A model generated the notes under the pieces. That model was not told where the DNA came from. It saw only the letters and a program-made list of their open reading frames with translations, and searched no databases. Below are positions 1 through 8,307 of a stretch of 17,542 nt of DNA, piece by piece (position 1 is the first letter of the stretch; each line of letters starts with the position of its first letter). The DNA comes from Bacteroidales bacterium (lineage in GTDB: Bacteria; Bacteroidota; Bacteroidia; Bacteroidales; WCHB1-69): positions 1 through 17,542 of the forward strand of contig JAEEUY010000138.1 in NCBI GenBank assembly GCA_016290715.1, read 5' to 3'. Both the position numbers and the translations under genes were made by a program.

Positions 1-345
1 GTTAGGGTTGATGTTTACTACCACATGAACGAAAATGCTATCGCGAGGGGCAATGGTTACATTTTTAAAAAACGTGCCGGCTTCGCCATCAACATTAATG
101 CTGAAAGGGGATTGTTTCCCTCCTGCCAGTTCGGCACTGAAAGTAACTTCAAAAGAATGGGGATTGTGTACCGTGAAACTCTTGGTTATCGAGCCTACCG
201 TCGTGAAAACCGTGTCAAAGCAAACTTCGGTAGAGGAGAAGGTGAGTTTTGCGTTTTCGGTATCTTCATTTTTATGGCAGCTTCCTAAAAGATACAGCAG
301 TGAAAGAACGATAAAGCAGGCGGAAAAATAGTGAATTCTTTTCAT
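1..345 (-). CDS. Putative lipoprotein of unknown function, C-terminus cut by window edge
   Basis: The first 115 residues are visible and the frame runs open off the left edge. The N-terminus is a lipoprotein signal peptide: MKR, a hydrophobic stretch, then LLGSC with the lipidation Cys at residue 23. This predicts an outer- or inner-membrane-anchored protein. The mature part (FDTVF, TTVGS, SFTVHNP, then SPFSINVDG and DSIFVHV) reads like an Ig-like, beta-rich segment. I recall similar lipoproteins of unknown function in Bacteroidales; that is memory, not a search. An in-frame ATG at 361-363 would add six residues (MGNFQL). I prefer 345 because it places the basic residues directly before the hydrophobic core. 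The gene starts 59 nt after the nadE stop on the same strand with no visible promoter or terminator between, so it may be the last gene of the typA-folB-nadE unit. Confidence 0.75.
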   Translation of the reverse strand, partial: MKRIHYFSACFIVLSLLYLLGSCHKNEDTENAKLTFSSTEVCFDTVFTTVGSITKSFTVHNPHSFEVTFSAELAGGKQSPFSINVDGEAGTFFKNVTIAPRDSIFVHVVVNINPN

Positions 346-404
346 CAGTTGGAAATTACCCATGTTTAACGTTCTATTTTGGAAAAAATTGTAAGAATAT
401 TTGT

Positions 405-1241
405 CTATTGTGCTTGTAATAAGTTGTTTCTGCTAATTTGTATGGGATTATTGCGCTTGTATTCAGAGCGCAAATAACGTTGGATTAAAGGATGGCTTTC
501 CCAACTCGTATCTCCTTGGAAGTATGCAGCAAAAATTTTATCGGCTTCGTAGTAATTGTTTACGCCCAATTGCTCGCAATCGCAACTGCTGATGCCCAAA
601 CCGTCAACTGGGGTGGCCTCAATACATTTCTGCAAGGCTGTTTTTTGCTCTGCATTACATTCCCTTAATAGGTTTTTGGATAGATTAAAGACCTCTGTTT
701 TCCAAAGATTCATAATAGGCGCATAATCGCCCACGTCGCCATGAAGAGTCCAAAATCCGGTTAGAAATTCGGTGTAGTTATCTGTTGAAATAACAATTCC
801 ATGATGCAGTTGTGCCAAATCGTAAAGCATCATCATTCTCATTCGTGCCTTCATATTTCCTTGCCGCAGTTTTGAAAGCATGGAGTCATCAAATTGAATT
901 AACATTTTTTTATTGGCATAAAAAATATCAGTTAAGTCAATGTGTTGGAAATCAGTGCAAAAACTTTCTCCAACTTCAATGGAACGGTCGATTTCCACTT
1001 GTTTGTTTGTTTCAATGGTGATGGATCTTCCGATGAGGGGTATGTGCAGTTGGTTGCAGACGGGGTGGAGCAGGGCGGCGCAGAGTGCGCTGTCAATGCC
1101 ACCGGAAATGCCCAGTACCAAGGATTGTAATTGGCAATTTTGAATGTAAGTGGAGAGGGTATGACGAATGTTTTGGGTAATATTGTCAAGCTGCTCGGAT
1201 TTCTCTATAAATGGGAAAAAAGATTTGTCGGGAATGGTCAT
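405..1241 (-). CDS. nadE: NH3-dependent NAD(+) synthetase
   Basis: This 278-residue protein should catalyse the last step of NAD synthesis: ATP-dependent amidation of nicotinic acid adenine dinucleotide, in the cytoplasm. The PP-loop ATP site SGGIDS lies at residues 46-51. KARMRM at 131-136 and STDNYTEF at 152-159 match the conserved substrate-binding blocks, and GDVGDYAPI follows at 168-176. There is no N-terminal glutaminase (nitrilase-like) domain, so ammonia should be the nitrogen donor. Two places look unusual. The loop that commonly reads PTADL...DE..LG is instead TPVDGLGISSCDCEQLG at about 210-226. The C-terminal EHKR-type motif is SEYKR (259-263), with Tyr where His is usual. It lies 11 nt behind folB and probably shares its transcript. 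The family is clear; the exact subfamily is less so. Confidence 0.9.
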   Translation of the reverse strand: MTIPDKSFFPFIEKSEQLDNITQNIRHTLSTYIQNCQLQSLVLGISGGIDSALCAALLHPVCNQLHIPLIGRSITIETNKQVEIDRSIEVGESFCTDFQHIDLTDIFYANKKMLIQFDDSMLSKLRQGNMKARMRMMMLYDLAQLHHGIVISTDNYTEFLTGFWTLHGDVGDYAPIMNLWKTEVFNLSKNLLRECNAEQKTALQKCIEATPVDGLGISSCDCEQLGVNNYYEADKIFAAYFQGDTSWESHPLIQRYLRSEYKRNNPIQISRNNLLQAQ

Positions 1242-1252
1242 GGATGGAAAAA

Positions 1253-1612
1253 TTATGATTTTAATGTTACGGTAACCGCTTCCACCTTTCCGCCGGCGGC
1301 AAGCATGGGGTTTAATTTGGAAATGGAGACCTCAAGATGTTGGATCTGTGAGAATTCTTGTTTTAAGGTGTCTATGATTTGTGCCGCTTTTTTTTCTAAA
1401 AGGTTTACAGGCTGTCGCATGATTTCTTTTACCATGCAATAAACTTTCTGATAGTTGATGGCTTGCGCCAAATCATCGGATTTGGCACAAGGGATGGCAT
1501 CGTACACAATGTGGACAGAAACAGAGAATCGTGTCCCTATTTTTTTCTCTTCTTCAAAGCAACCAATATAGCTGTAAAACTCCATATTGGTTAGCGTGAT
1601 TTCGCCGTTCAT
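1253..1612 (-). CDS. folB: Dihydroneopterin aldolase
   Basis: This 119-residue protein has the usual FolB length. FolB converts 7,8-dihydroneopterin to 6-hydroxymethyl-dihydropterin and glycolaldehyde in tetrahydrofolate synthesis, normally as a cytoplasmic ring oligomer. Visible family features are MEFYSYIGCFEEEK at 10-23 (with the Glu of the pterin site region), INYQKVY at 52-58, LLEKKAAQI at 71-79 with Glu73 in the conserved pterin-binding position, and SKLNP with Lys99 as the expected catalytic lysine. The frame is open further upstream to 1669, but that part overlaps the end of typA and does not look like FolB. The ATG at 1612 gives the family N-terminus and lies one base after the typA stop, so translation is probably coupled. 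Confidence 0.93.
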   Translation of the reverse strand: MNGEITLTNMEFYSYIGCFEEEKKIGTRFSVSVHIVYDAIPCAKSDDLAQAINYQKVYCMVKEIMRQPVNLLEKKAAQIIDTLKQEFSQIQHLEVSISKLNPMLAAGGKVEAVTVTLKS

Positions 1613-1613
1613 A

Positions 1614-3416
1614 TTATTTCTTGTTGGCCCGTTTGCGTTCCACTTCATCCAAGATGATTTTACGCACACGCAATGATTTCGGGGTTATTTCCAAATATTC
1701 ATCATTGGCAATAAATTCCATATATTCCTCTAAGGAAAGATGTACAGCTGGTGCGATTTTTAACTTTTCGTCGGAGCCGGCGGCACGCATATTGCTCAAT
1801 TTCTTAGCTTTACAAACATTGATTACCAAATCATCTTGACGAATATGTTCACCAATCACTTGTCCGGCATAAACAGGGTCGTTGGGTTCGATAAAGAAAG
1901 TTCCGCGATCTTGCAACTTGTCAATAGCGTATGGATATGATTGGCCTGTTTCCATGGCGATCAAGGCTCCCGAATGGCGGGTAGGAATATCCCCTTTCCA
2001 TGGTTGAAATTCAATGAAACGGTGCGACATAATCGCTTCGCCCTCGGTAGCGGTGAGAATTTGGTTGCGCAATCCGATAATTCCTCTGGATGGGATTTGG
2101 AAGTTAAGGTGAACTCTGTCCCCGATGGTGTCAATGGAAAGCAGATCGCCTTTTCTTCTTGATACATAATCGATTACACGGCTTGAGAACTCTTCGGGAA
2201 CCAATACGGTCAGTTGTTCAATCGGTTCGCATTTTTTGCCATCTATTTCTTTGATGATTACTTGCGGCTGACCGACTTGCAATTCATAGCCTTCGCGGCG
2301 CATTGTCTCAATGAGTACGGACAAATGCAAAATCCCACGCCCATAAACGGTTAGCATATCTGGAGAGTCGGTTTCTTCCACGCGGAGGGCAAGATTCTTT
2401 TCCAATTCCAAAAATAAACGGTCGCGCAGGTGACGGGAGGTAACATATTTTCCCTCTTTCCCAAAAAATGGCGAGTTGTTGATGGTAAACAGCATACTCA
2501 TCGTGGGTTCATCCACTTTGATAGGAGGCAGCGGTTCGGGATTTTCAAAGTCGGCAATTGTGTCGCCAATGTCGAAATTATCCAACCCTAACACCGCACA
2601 AATCTCACCCGGATAGATGGTCTGTTTCATTTTCTCTTTACCCAGTCCTTCAAAAACGTATAACTCTTTGATTTTGGAAGGAATCTTGGTGCCGTTTCGC
2701 TTTACTAAGGTAACATTCTGCCCCCAGTCGAGGGTGCCACGTTTCAGTTTGCCAATGGCAATACGTCCCACATAAGAGGAATAATCCAAGGAAGAAATCA
2801 TTAGTTGCAGATTCCCATCTTCAATTTTGGGATCAGGAACGTACTCGATGATTTTGTCCAACAAATAACTGATGTCATTGGTCGGGTTTTGCCAATCGGG
2901 ACCCATCCACCCTTGTTTGGCTGAACCATAGACGGTGGGGAAATCCAGCTGTTCATCATTGGCGCCTAAATTGAACATCAGTTCAAAAACGGCTTCTTGT
3001 ACCAATTCGGGGGTACAGTTGGGCTTATCCACTTTGTTGATGACTAAAATGGGACGCAAGCCCAATTCAATGGCTTTCTGGCATACAAAACGGGTTTGCG
3101 GCATAGGTCCTTCCAAAGCATCTACAATGAGCAGAACACCGTCGGCCATATTAAGCACACGTTCCACTTCGCCGCCAAAATCGCTGTGCCCGGGCGTGTC
3201 AATGATGTTTATTTTGTAATCTTTATAGCGGACAGAAACATTTTTCGACAAAATAGTAATGCCGCGTTCGCGTTCCAAATCGTTATTGTCCAACAATAAT
3301 TCTTTTGTTTCCTGATCTTTTCTGAAGAGATTGCTTTGATAAAGAAAACGGTCAACCAACGTCGTTTTACCGTGATCGACATGAGCAATGATTGCTATAT
3401 TCTTGATTTTCTGCAC
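1614..3416 (-). CDS. typA: Ribosome-associated GTPase TypA/BipA
   Basis: This 600-residue translational GTPase of the EF-G/LepA superfamily binds the ribosome and supports 50S assembly and stress or low-temperature growth in other bacteria. The G motifs are all present: AHVDHGKTT at 11-19 (G1), RGITI at 51-55 (G2), DTPGH at 73-77 (G3), NKVD at 127-130 (G4) and SAK at 165-167 (G5). EF-G-like domains and the TypA-specific C-terminal region follow (for example RGIIGLRNQILT and HRFIEFQPW), and the length is normal. The start codon is GTG. An in-frame TAA lies 12 nt upstream, so no upstream ATG is possible, and the residues after GTG (QKIKNIAIIAHVDHGKTT) match the family N-terminus. It is the first gene of the typA-folB-nadE unit. 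Confidence 0.97.
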   Translation of the reverse strand: MQKIKNIAIIAHVDHGKTTLVDRFLYQSNLFRKDQETKELLLDNNDLERERGITILSKNVSVRYKDYKINIIDTPGHSDFGGEVERVLNMADGVLLIVDALEGPMPQTRFVCQKAIELGLRPILVINKVDKPNCTPELVQEAVFELMFNLGANDEQLDFPTVYGSAKQGWMGPDWQNPTNDISYLLDKIIEYVPDPKIEDGNLQLMISSLDYSSYVGRIAIGKLKRGTLDWGQNVTLVKRNGTKIPSKIKELYVFEGLGKEKMKQTIYPGEICAVLGLDNFDIGDTIADFENPEPLPPIKVDEPTMSMLFTINNSPFFGKEGKYVTSRHLRDRLFLELEKNLALRVEETDSPDMLTVYGRGILHLSVLIETMRREGYELQVGQPQVIIKEIDGKKCEPIEQLTVLVPEEFSSRVIDYVSRRKGDLLSIDTIGDRVHLNFQIPSRGIIGLRNQILTATEGEAIMSHRFIEFQPWKGDIPTRHSGALIAMETGQSYPYAIDKLQDRGTFFIEPNDPVYAGQVIGEHIRQDDLVINVCKAKKLSNMRAAGSDEKLKIAPAVHLSLEEYMEFIANDEYLEITPKSLRVRKIILDEVERKRANKK

Positions 3417-3451
3417 GTTATTGCGTTTTTAACTGATTATTTTAGAAACAG

Positions 3452-3459
3452 CAAAAATA
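3452..3459 (-). promoter_or_regulatory. Probable -7 box for typA-folB-nadE
   Basis: On the minus strand this reads TATTTTTG, a full match to the Bacteroidetes -7 consensus TAnnTTTG, 35 nt upstream of the typA GTG. I see no TTTG at the expected -33 spacing, so this is a half-match only. Position and consensus fit a transcription start about 30 nt before the gene. Confidence 0.5.
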
Positions 3460-3512
3460 CAATAATATTTAAAAATCAGGGTGGTTTTCCAATGCAAAAT
3501 TTTAATAAATTT

Positions 3513-4169
3513 TCAATCATCCCTACCATCGTTGCAATCGCAAGTGGAAGTGATTTTGATGTCTGTGTTGGGAAGCATCTTTTCCATCTTGTCCAACTCA
3601 TCATTATGCAGCGCAATTTGCCGTAAATCAATCGTTTTTAATGTGTTTTGCAGGTTGACGATGCTTTCAGGTAGTTCATACATGGGATTATCCCATGCAT
3701 CAATGTAGATGAGTTCGTGCAACGCTCCAATGCTTTCAGGCAGACAGCCAATCATATTGCGGTTGATAATGAGGTATTTCAGATGTGTTAGTTGGCCTAT
3801 CGTTTCAGGTAAACTTACCAAACGATTGCGCGCAACATTGAGATATTGTAATTTTTTTAGCTCTCCAATTTGTTGGTTTACAGATAATAAACGACATTTG
3901 GAAAGGTTTAGCTCTTGCAAGTTCGTTAACAGAAAGAAATTTTCAGGCAAAGAATCGATTTTCCCTTTCCATTTAAAGCGATAGACTTCTGTCGGATTCT
4001 GTAGCGCCTCCTCCAATGAAGTATAAATGGGATATTGGTCTAATTGTTCTTTTGTAAGTAACTGAGAAAAAGCAGTTAAGCAAAAGAAAAGACCGCAACA
4101 GGTCATGGATAAATATCTTATTTTACCAATATTGAACTTTGTTAAGAAAGAAAACATATCTTTTGTCAT
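3513..4169 (-). CDS. Secreted leucine-rich-repeat protein
   Basis: This is a 218-residue LRR protein, probably a binding or scaffold protein in the periplasm or outside the cell; the ligand is unknown. Residues 1-36 look like a signal peptide: basic KFNIGKIR, then a hydrophobic core with TCCGLFFCLTAFSQ. About four LRR units with a period near 23 residues span roughly 84-175, with the pattern LxxLxxLNxxxNxLxxLPxxIGxL. The units are NLQELNLSKC, KLQYLNVARN, HLKYLIINRN and ELIYIDAWDN. A short C-terminal cap ends in TSTCDCNDG. The ORF is open up to 4226, but AAAGGT eight bases before the ATG at 4169 favours this start; ATG at 4157 is the alternative. It overlaps the end of the upstream secreted-protein gene by 47 nt, which suggests co-transcription and coupled translation. 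Confidence 0.8.
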   Translation of the reverse strand: MTKDMFSFLTKFNIGKIRYLSMTCCGLFFCLTAFSQLLTKEQLDQYPIYTSLEEALQNPTEVYRFKWKGKIDSLPENFFLLTNLQELNLSKCRLLSVNQQIGELKKLQYLNVARNRLVSLPETIGQLTHLKYLIINRNMIGCLPESIGALHELIYIDAWDNPMYELPESIVNLQNTLKTIDLRQIALHNDELDKMEKMLPNTDIKITSTCDCNDGRDD

Positions 4170-5586
4170 TGCGTTTACCTTTGGTATATAAATATTGATA
4201 ACCACTGATAATGAAATTGTTACCATACCAGAATTGAATTTGTGTATGGCGATTATACTCTACAACATCGCGAGAGGAATTGGTCTCGATGGGAAAGGCG
4301 GATAATTTGATGATGGTTTCCCCATTTTTTAGTAATGTATTGATAATATGATTGTTGCGAGGGTATAAAATAAGAGCTTCTTGACCAAGATAGTGAATGC
4401 TGAGGTGAGTTCGTAAGGATTGGGTAAGATTATTGGATAAAGGGAAAAAATTGTCCCATAACAAGTTCCCGCTCGGATCAAAAGTAGTGATATAGGCATT
4501 TAAGAATTTATACCCGGCAAAGGTGGTGCCTGAATAATGGTTGGTCCCAAATCCGTAGCCAAAATCATCGTAGTAGCTGGATTGGTAGTTGTATTCGGGA
4601 TAGAACACCTCTGTAATGAATGTGTATTGCCCCTTCCCGTGTGCGGTGGGTGCTATCAGTAATTGCAAATTCAAGGCAGATACGTCGTTTTTTTTGCTCT
4701 GGGCGGTTTGGGATTTCAATCCCGTGTAACTGAAGAATTTAGGATAGGAGAATAGTGTATCGTTCCATACGACAGTGAAAACACCGGAATGTAGCTGTGA
4801 GGAATATTTGTCTTGTTGATTATTGTAAGTTCCTAGTAATAAGGTGGTATCAGTATTAATAACGATGGCGCGCAGTGAATTGTAGGTGATATCTTGTGTG
4901 GGAGGAAGAAGATAATGATGAATAGTATTGTCTTGAATATCAAGCTTATAGATATGTATATTGCTGTATTGGTTCAATTTTCCTTCCTTCAGGCCTATGA
5001 GCCAGCTGTGGTGAACCGTGTCGGGTTCGCAAAACTCTATCCGATAATCTGTTCCGTTGGTTATCTCTTGATGATTTTTTTGAAAAAAATCGTAGAAATA
5101 GAGGTGATCCTGCTTCTCTTCTTCGGCTAAAAGGGCTATGTGATTGTCCATAGCCCAGAGCTTTGTTAACTTTGGGTTTGTTAAATTGTTTATTCTTTGT
5201 AAGTTATAACTGAAATTTTTGAGATCTATGGTAAGGAGCAGTGTTTGAACGGGTTCTTTTTTAGGGAACCTTTTTTGAAATAGGAAGTAAACAAAGTGTT
5301 CGCTTTGTGCTGCGGAAATATATTCTGTAAGGGTAGGCATAGGAATGATAAAATGGGCAATTTTTTGAAAATTTGTATCATAATGCACAAATACCCATGT
5401 GGTTGTATCAGGGCTAAGATCATTTCCCTCGTAAATGACAAACAAACCATTGGTGTCGGCGGCAATAAAATGGTAGTCATTTTGGTCTTTGGCGCATTCT
5501 AACTCAATACGCAACGGGGCATCGTATTGTGCTGAAAGCCATACGGGAAGTGAACAAAGCAAATAAAAGACAATTTTTTTTATCAT
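4123..5586 (-). CDS. Secreted protein of unknown function (487 aa)
   Basis: I do not recognise this family. The N-terminus is a clear Sec signal peptide: MIKK, a hydrophobic stretch to WLSAQ, with likely cleavage near residue 19. The mature protein is therefore periplasmic, outer-membrane-associated or secreted, and no further membrane segment is obvious. It is rich in aromatic residues and alternating beta-strand-like segments. A segment reading TFDPSGNLLWDNFF resembles a blade turn of beta-propeller proteins, but this is a weak hint only. A Tyr/Gly-rich patch (DDFGYGFG) lies near residue 340. It starts 7 nt after the recG stop and its own end overlaps the LRR gene, so it appears to be translated from the same mRNA as recG. 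No conserved catalytic motif is visible, so I assign no function. Confidence 0.75.
   Translation of the reverse strand: MIKKIVFYLLCSLPVWLSAQYDAPLRIELECAKDQNDYHFIAADTNGLFVIYEGNDLSPDTTTWVFVHYDTNFQKIAHFIIPMPTLTEYISAAQSEHFVYFLFQKRFPKKEPVQTLLLTIDLKNFSYNLQRINNLTNPKLTKLWAMDNHIALLAEEEKQDHLYFYDFFQKNHQEITNGTDYRIEFCEPDTVHHSWLIGLKEGKLNQYSNIHIYKLDIQDNTIHHYLLPPTQDITYNSLRAIVINTDTTLLLGTYNNQQDKYSSQLHSGVFTVVWNDTLFSYPKFFSYTGLKSQTAQSKKNDVSALNLQLLIAPTAHGKGQYTFITEVFYPEYNYQSSYYDDFGYGFGTNHYSGTTFAGYKFLNAYITTFDPSGNLLWDNFFPLSNNLTQSLRTHLSIHYLGQEALILYPRNNHIINTLLKNGETIIKLSAFPIETNSSRDVVEYNRHTQIQFWYGNNFIISGYQYLYTKGKRNDKRYVFFLNKVQYW
4178..4182 (-). promoter_or_regulatory. Shine-Dalgarno-like AAAGG supporting the LRR start
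   Basis: On the minus strand AAAGG lies eight bases before the ATG at 4169, inside the coding sequence of the upstream gene. Most starts in this window lack such a motif, so this one helps choose between the in-frame ATGs at 4226, 4169 and 4157. Confidence 0.4.
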
Positions 5587-5593
5587 GGTTTAC

Positions 5594-7711
5594 TTAACTT
5601 ATCATGCCAAAAAAATGTTCACTTTTAAGTTTTTCTTTGAGTTGTTGGGCCACAATGACATGTTCTGGATGAGTGAGGTTGGGATCGTTTTCCAGTAATT
5701 TGGAGGCAATTTCACGAGTTAGGGTGAGGATCTTTTCATCTTTGGATATATCGGCAATTTTAAAGTCAAGGATGCCACTTTGTTGCGTTCCCTGCAAATC
5801 GCCGGGACCTCTGAGTTTGAGGTCGAAGTTGGCGATTTCAAATCCATCTGTGGTGCTGACCATTGCCTCCAATCGTTTTTTCCCTTCGTTGGTGAGTTTG
5901 TCGCCTGACATCAAAATGCAATATGATTGATCGGAACCGCGTCCCACGCGCCCGCGCAATTGGTGCAACTGTGATAATCCGAACCGTTCCGCGTTTTCAA
6001 TAACCATGACACTCGCATTGGGAATGTCAATGCCCACTTCTATCACTGTGGTGGAGAGCAAGATAGAGGTTTCATTTTTGATAAAACGCTGCATTTCAAA
6101 GTCTTTAACCTCATTTTTCATCTTCCCATGTACCATGCTGATGGCATATTGCGGAAGCGGAAAAGCATGCGACATTGCCTCAAATCCTGCTTCCAAATTC
6201 AAAAGATCCATCGTCTCTGATTCCTTGATGAGGGGATACACAACAAAAACCTGCCGTCCTAAGGCAATTTGCTTTTTGATGAATCCAAATAATAGTAATC
6301 TGTCTTTCTCGTATAAATGCTTGGTGATGATTGGTTTGCGCCCTTTGGGCAGCTCGTCAATGATGGATAAATCCAAATCACCGTAAAGCGTCATGGCCAG
6401 CGTCCGTGGAATAGGCGTGGCGGTCATTACCAAAATATGAGGCGGGGGAACATTCTTTTTCCATAATTTCGCCCGTTGCTCAACCCCAAAACGATGTTGC
6501 TCATCAATTACAGCCAATCCTAAATTCTTGAAAACAACCTCATTCTCTATCAGTGCATGCGTGCCAATGAGAATGCTGATCTCTCCATTTTTGAGTTTTT
6601 CAAGAATGGATTTTCTCTCGGAAGTCTTAGAAGAGCCAGTTAATAGAGCAACTTGTATATTCATGTTGCGCAGTTGCTTGGTGATATTCTCGTAGTGTTG
6701 TGTAGCCAATATTTCAGTCGGTGCCATCAAACAGGATTGAAAACCATTGTCCAAAGCGATGAGCATCACTAACAAGGCAGTGATGGTTTTGCCGCTACCG
6801 ACATCTCCTTGCAACAAACGGTTCATCTGCTGCCCGCTTTTTAGGTCGGCGCGTATCTCTTTGATAACCCTTTTTTGTGCTCCGGTCAGTTCAAACTTGA
6901 GACAATGATGGTAAAAGAAATTGAAATTTTCCCCCACCTGTGCGAAAATATGACCTCGGTAGCGTTTTGAATTTATCAGCTTGAGTTTTAGGAGTTTAAG
7001 TTGAACATAAAACAATTCCTCAAATTTCAACCGGTATTGGGCCATGGCTAAATGGTTCTGGCTTTGAGGATAATGGATGTTAAACAAAGCGCTTTTTAAT
7101 CCTAATAGATGATGCACTTCGATAAGATTGGGGGAGAGGGTTTCCTGAATATTTCTGGACATGAGCTGGGTAAGCAGCAAAGCGGTTAGTTTAGCTATCG
7201 ACTTGGAATCCAGGCCTGATTTTTTAGCTTTTTCGGAAGTGTTGTAAATGGGGTAGAAGTGCTGGGGAACCGTTTGTTCACTTTTCGCCGTGGGATCTAT
7301 TAGTTCGGGGTGCGACATATTCCACTTGTGGTTGAAAAGTGTGGGCTTTCCAAAAATAATCCATTCTTTGTGATTCGCTTTTAAAATGTCTTCAATCCAT
7401 TTGATGCCATTAAACCAAACAAGTTCCAGTGTGCCGGTGCCGTCGGTGAATTGAGCGGAAAGACGCTTGTTCCGTTGCTGTCCAATGATTTGATAGGATG
7501 TGATACGTCCTTTAAATTGCATGTAGCTTCCTTCCGCTTGTATGTCAATGATACGGTAGACAGTGCTCTTATCCACATGGCGGTAGGGAAAGTTGTACAG
7601 CAAATCGCGGAATGTGAATATATTAAATTCCTTCTGAAGGGTTGCCGCCCGCTTTGGGCCAACGCCTTTCAAAAACTCAATGGGGGTATTTAAAATATCT
7701 ATGGATTCCAT
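5594..7711 (-). CDS. recG: ATP-dependent DNA helicase RecG
   Basis: This 705-residue protein has the RecG family length. RecG is a superfamily 2 double-stranded DNA translocase that remodels stalled replication forks and Holliday junctions. An N-terminal helix-hairpin-helix-like FLKGVGPKRA lies at 13-22, followed by the OB-fold wedge domain (YMQFKGRITSY from about 63). The helicase core has GDVGSGKT at 302-309 (Walker A), DEQHRFG at 403-409 (Walker B in the RecG-typical DEQH form) and TATPIPRTL at 430-438 (motif III). Motifs V and VI follow as EVGIDIPNA and QLRGRVGRG near 560-590. It overlaps the end of yigZ by 13 nt, a sign of one transcript with ribD and yigZ. Confidence 0.97.
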   Translation of the reverse strand: MESIDILNTPIEFLKGVGPKRAATLQKEFNIFTFRDLLYNFPYRHVDKSTVYRIIDIQAEGSYMQFKGRITSYQIIGQQRNKRLSAQFTDGTGTLELVWFNGIKWIEDILKANHKEWIIFGKPTLFNHKWNMSHPELIDPTAKSEQTVPQHFYPIYNTSEKAKKSGLDSKSIAKLTALLLTQLMSRNIQETLSPNLIEVHHLLGLKSALFNIHYPQSQNHLAMAQYRLKFEELFYVQLKLLKLKLINSKRYRGHIFAQVGENFNFFYHHCLKFELTGAQKRVIKEIRADLKSGQQMNRLLQGDVGSGKTITALLVMLIALDNGFQSCLMAPTEILATQHYENITKQLRNMNIQVALLTGSSKTSERKSILEKLKNGEISILIGTHALIENEVVFKNLGLAVIDEQHRFGVEQRAKLWKKNVPPPHILVMTATPIPRTLAMTLYGDLDLSIIDELPKGRKPIITKHLYEKDRLLLFGFIKKQIALGRQVFVVYPLIKESETMDLLNLEAGFEAMSHAFPLPQYAISMVHGKMKNEVKDFEMQRFIKNETSILLSTTVIEVGIDIPNASVMVIENAERFGLSQLHQLRGRVGRGSDQSYCILMSGDKLTNEGKKRLEAMVSTTDGFEIANFDLKLRGPGDLQGTQQSGILDFKIADISKDEKILTLTREIASKLLENDPNLTHPEHVIVAQQLKEKLKSEHFFGMIS

Positions 7712-8307
7712 ACCGATAGTTTTAAATTCTCGATTTTCTTTAAACTTTCAAGTAGCACATCTGCTTCCCGCTTCTGTATGGAAAAATAGATTTCACACTC
7801 GGTGTTGTATTGCTGGTCCATGATTTTTACGCTGTCGCGTTTCAGCAACTGCATCACCTTATTCATTGCAACAGGTGGAAAAGAGATTCCGTATTGCTCT
7901 TCCACGAATTTGGTGATGATATGGCTGTTCTCTAAAGCGTCTTTTGCCGCTGTTTTATAGGCATTTAATAACCCGCTTACCCCCAACTTGATACCCCCAA
8001 AATAGCGAACTACAATGATGAGTGTGTCGGTAACATCTTTGGATAAGAGTTGGCCGTGAATGGGGCGTCCGGCTGTTCCCGACGGCTCGCCATCATCATT
8101 TAAGCGATAGTAATCCTTGTTGGGACCAAGAATATAGGCGTAACAGTGGTGACGGGCATCATAATACTTTTTTTTTACTTCTGACAAACGCTCTTTGACA
8201 GCATCTTCGTTTTTTACAGGAAAAGCCAACGCAATGAATTTGCTTCCTTTTTCCCGGTAAATGCCTTCCGACTCCTTTTCAATCGTTTTATAGGTGTAAT
8301 CAAACAT
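7699..8307 (-). CDS. yigZ: YigZ/IMPACT (UPF0029) family protein
   Basis: This 202-residue protein belongs to the YigZ family, whose eukaryotic relatives are IMPACT/YIH1 regulators of GCN2. The bacterial role is not firmly established. The family signature is complete: the KGSKFIA block at 20-26, ARHHCYAY at 51-58, DDGEPSGTAGRPI at 71-83, and VVRYFGGIKLG at 99-109 followed by GVSGLLNAYKTAA. A C-terminal ferredoxin-like EF-G-domain-V-like segment is expected, and the remaining about 80 residues fit it. The gene overlaps ribD by 8 nt upstream and recG by 13 nt downstream, so it sits in the middle of a tightly packed run. Confidence 0.92.
   Translation of the reverse strand: MFDYTYKTIEKESEGIYREKGSKFIALAFPVKNEDAVKERLSEVKKKYYDARHHCYAYILGPNKDYYRLNDDGEPSGTAGRPIHGQLLSKDVTDTLIIVVRYFGGIKLGVSGLLNAYKTAAKDALENSHIITKFVEEQYGISFPPVAMNKVMQLLKRDSVKIMDQQYNTECEIYFSIQKREADVLLESLKKIENLKLSVWNP

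Noticed and set aside
25..331. Two overlapping plus-strand open frames at the left edge
   Set aside because: They are the antisense of the lipoprotein gene, which has a proper signal peptide and lipobox on the minus strand.
3496..3513. AAAATTT/AAATTTT hairpin at the end of the LRR gene
   Set aside because: It is A/T only and overlaps the stop codon. The stem is too weak to call a terminator.
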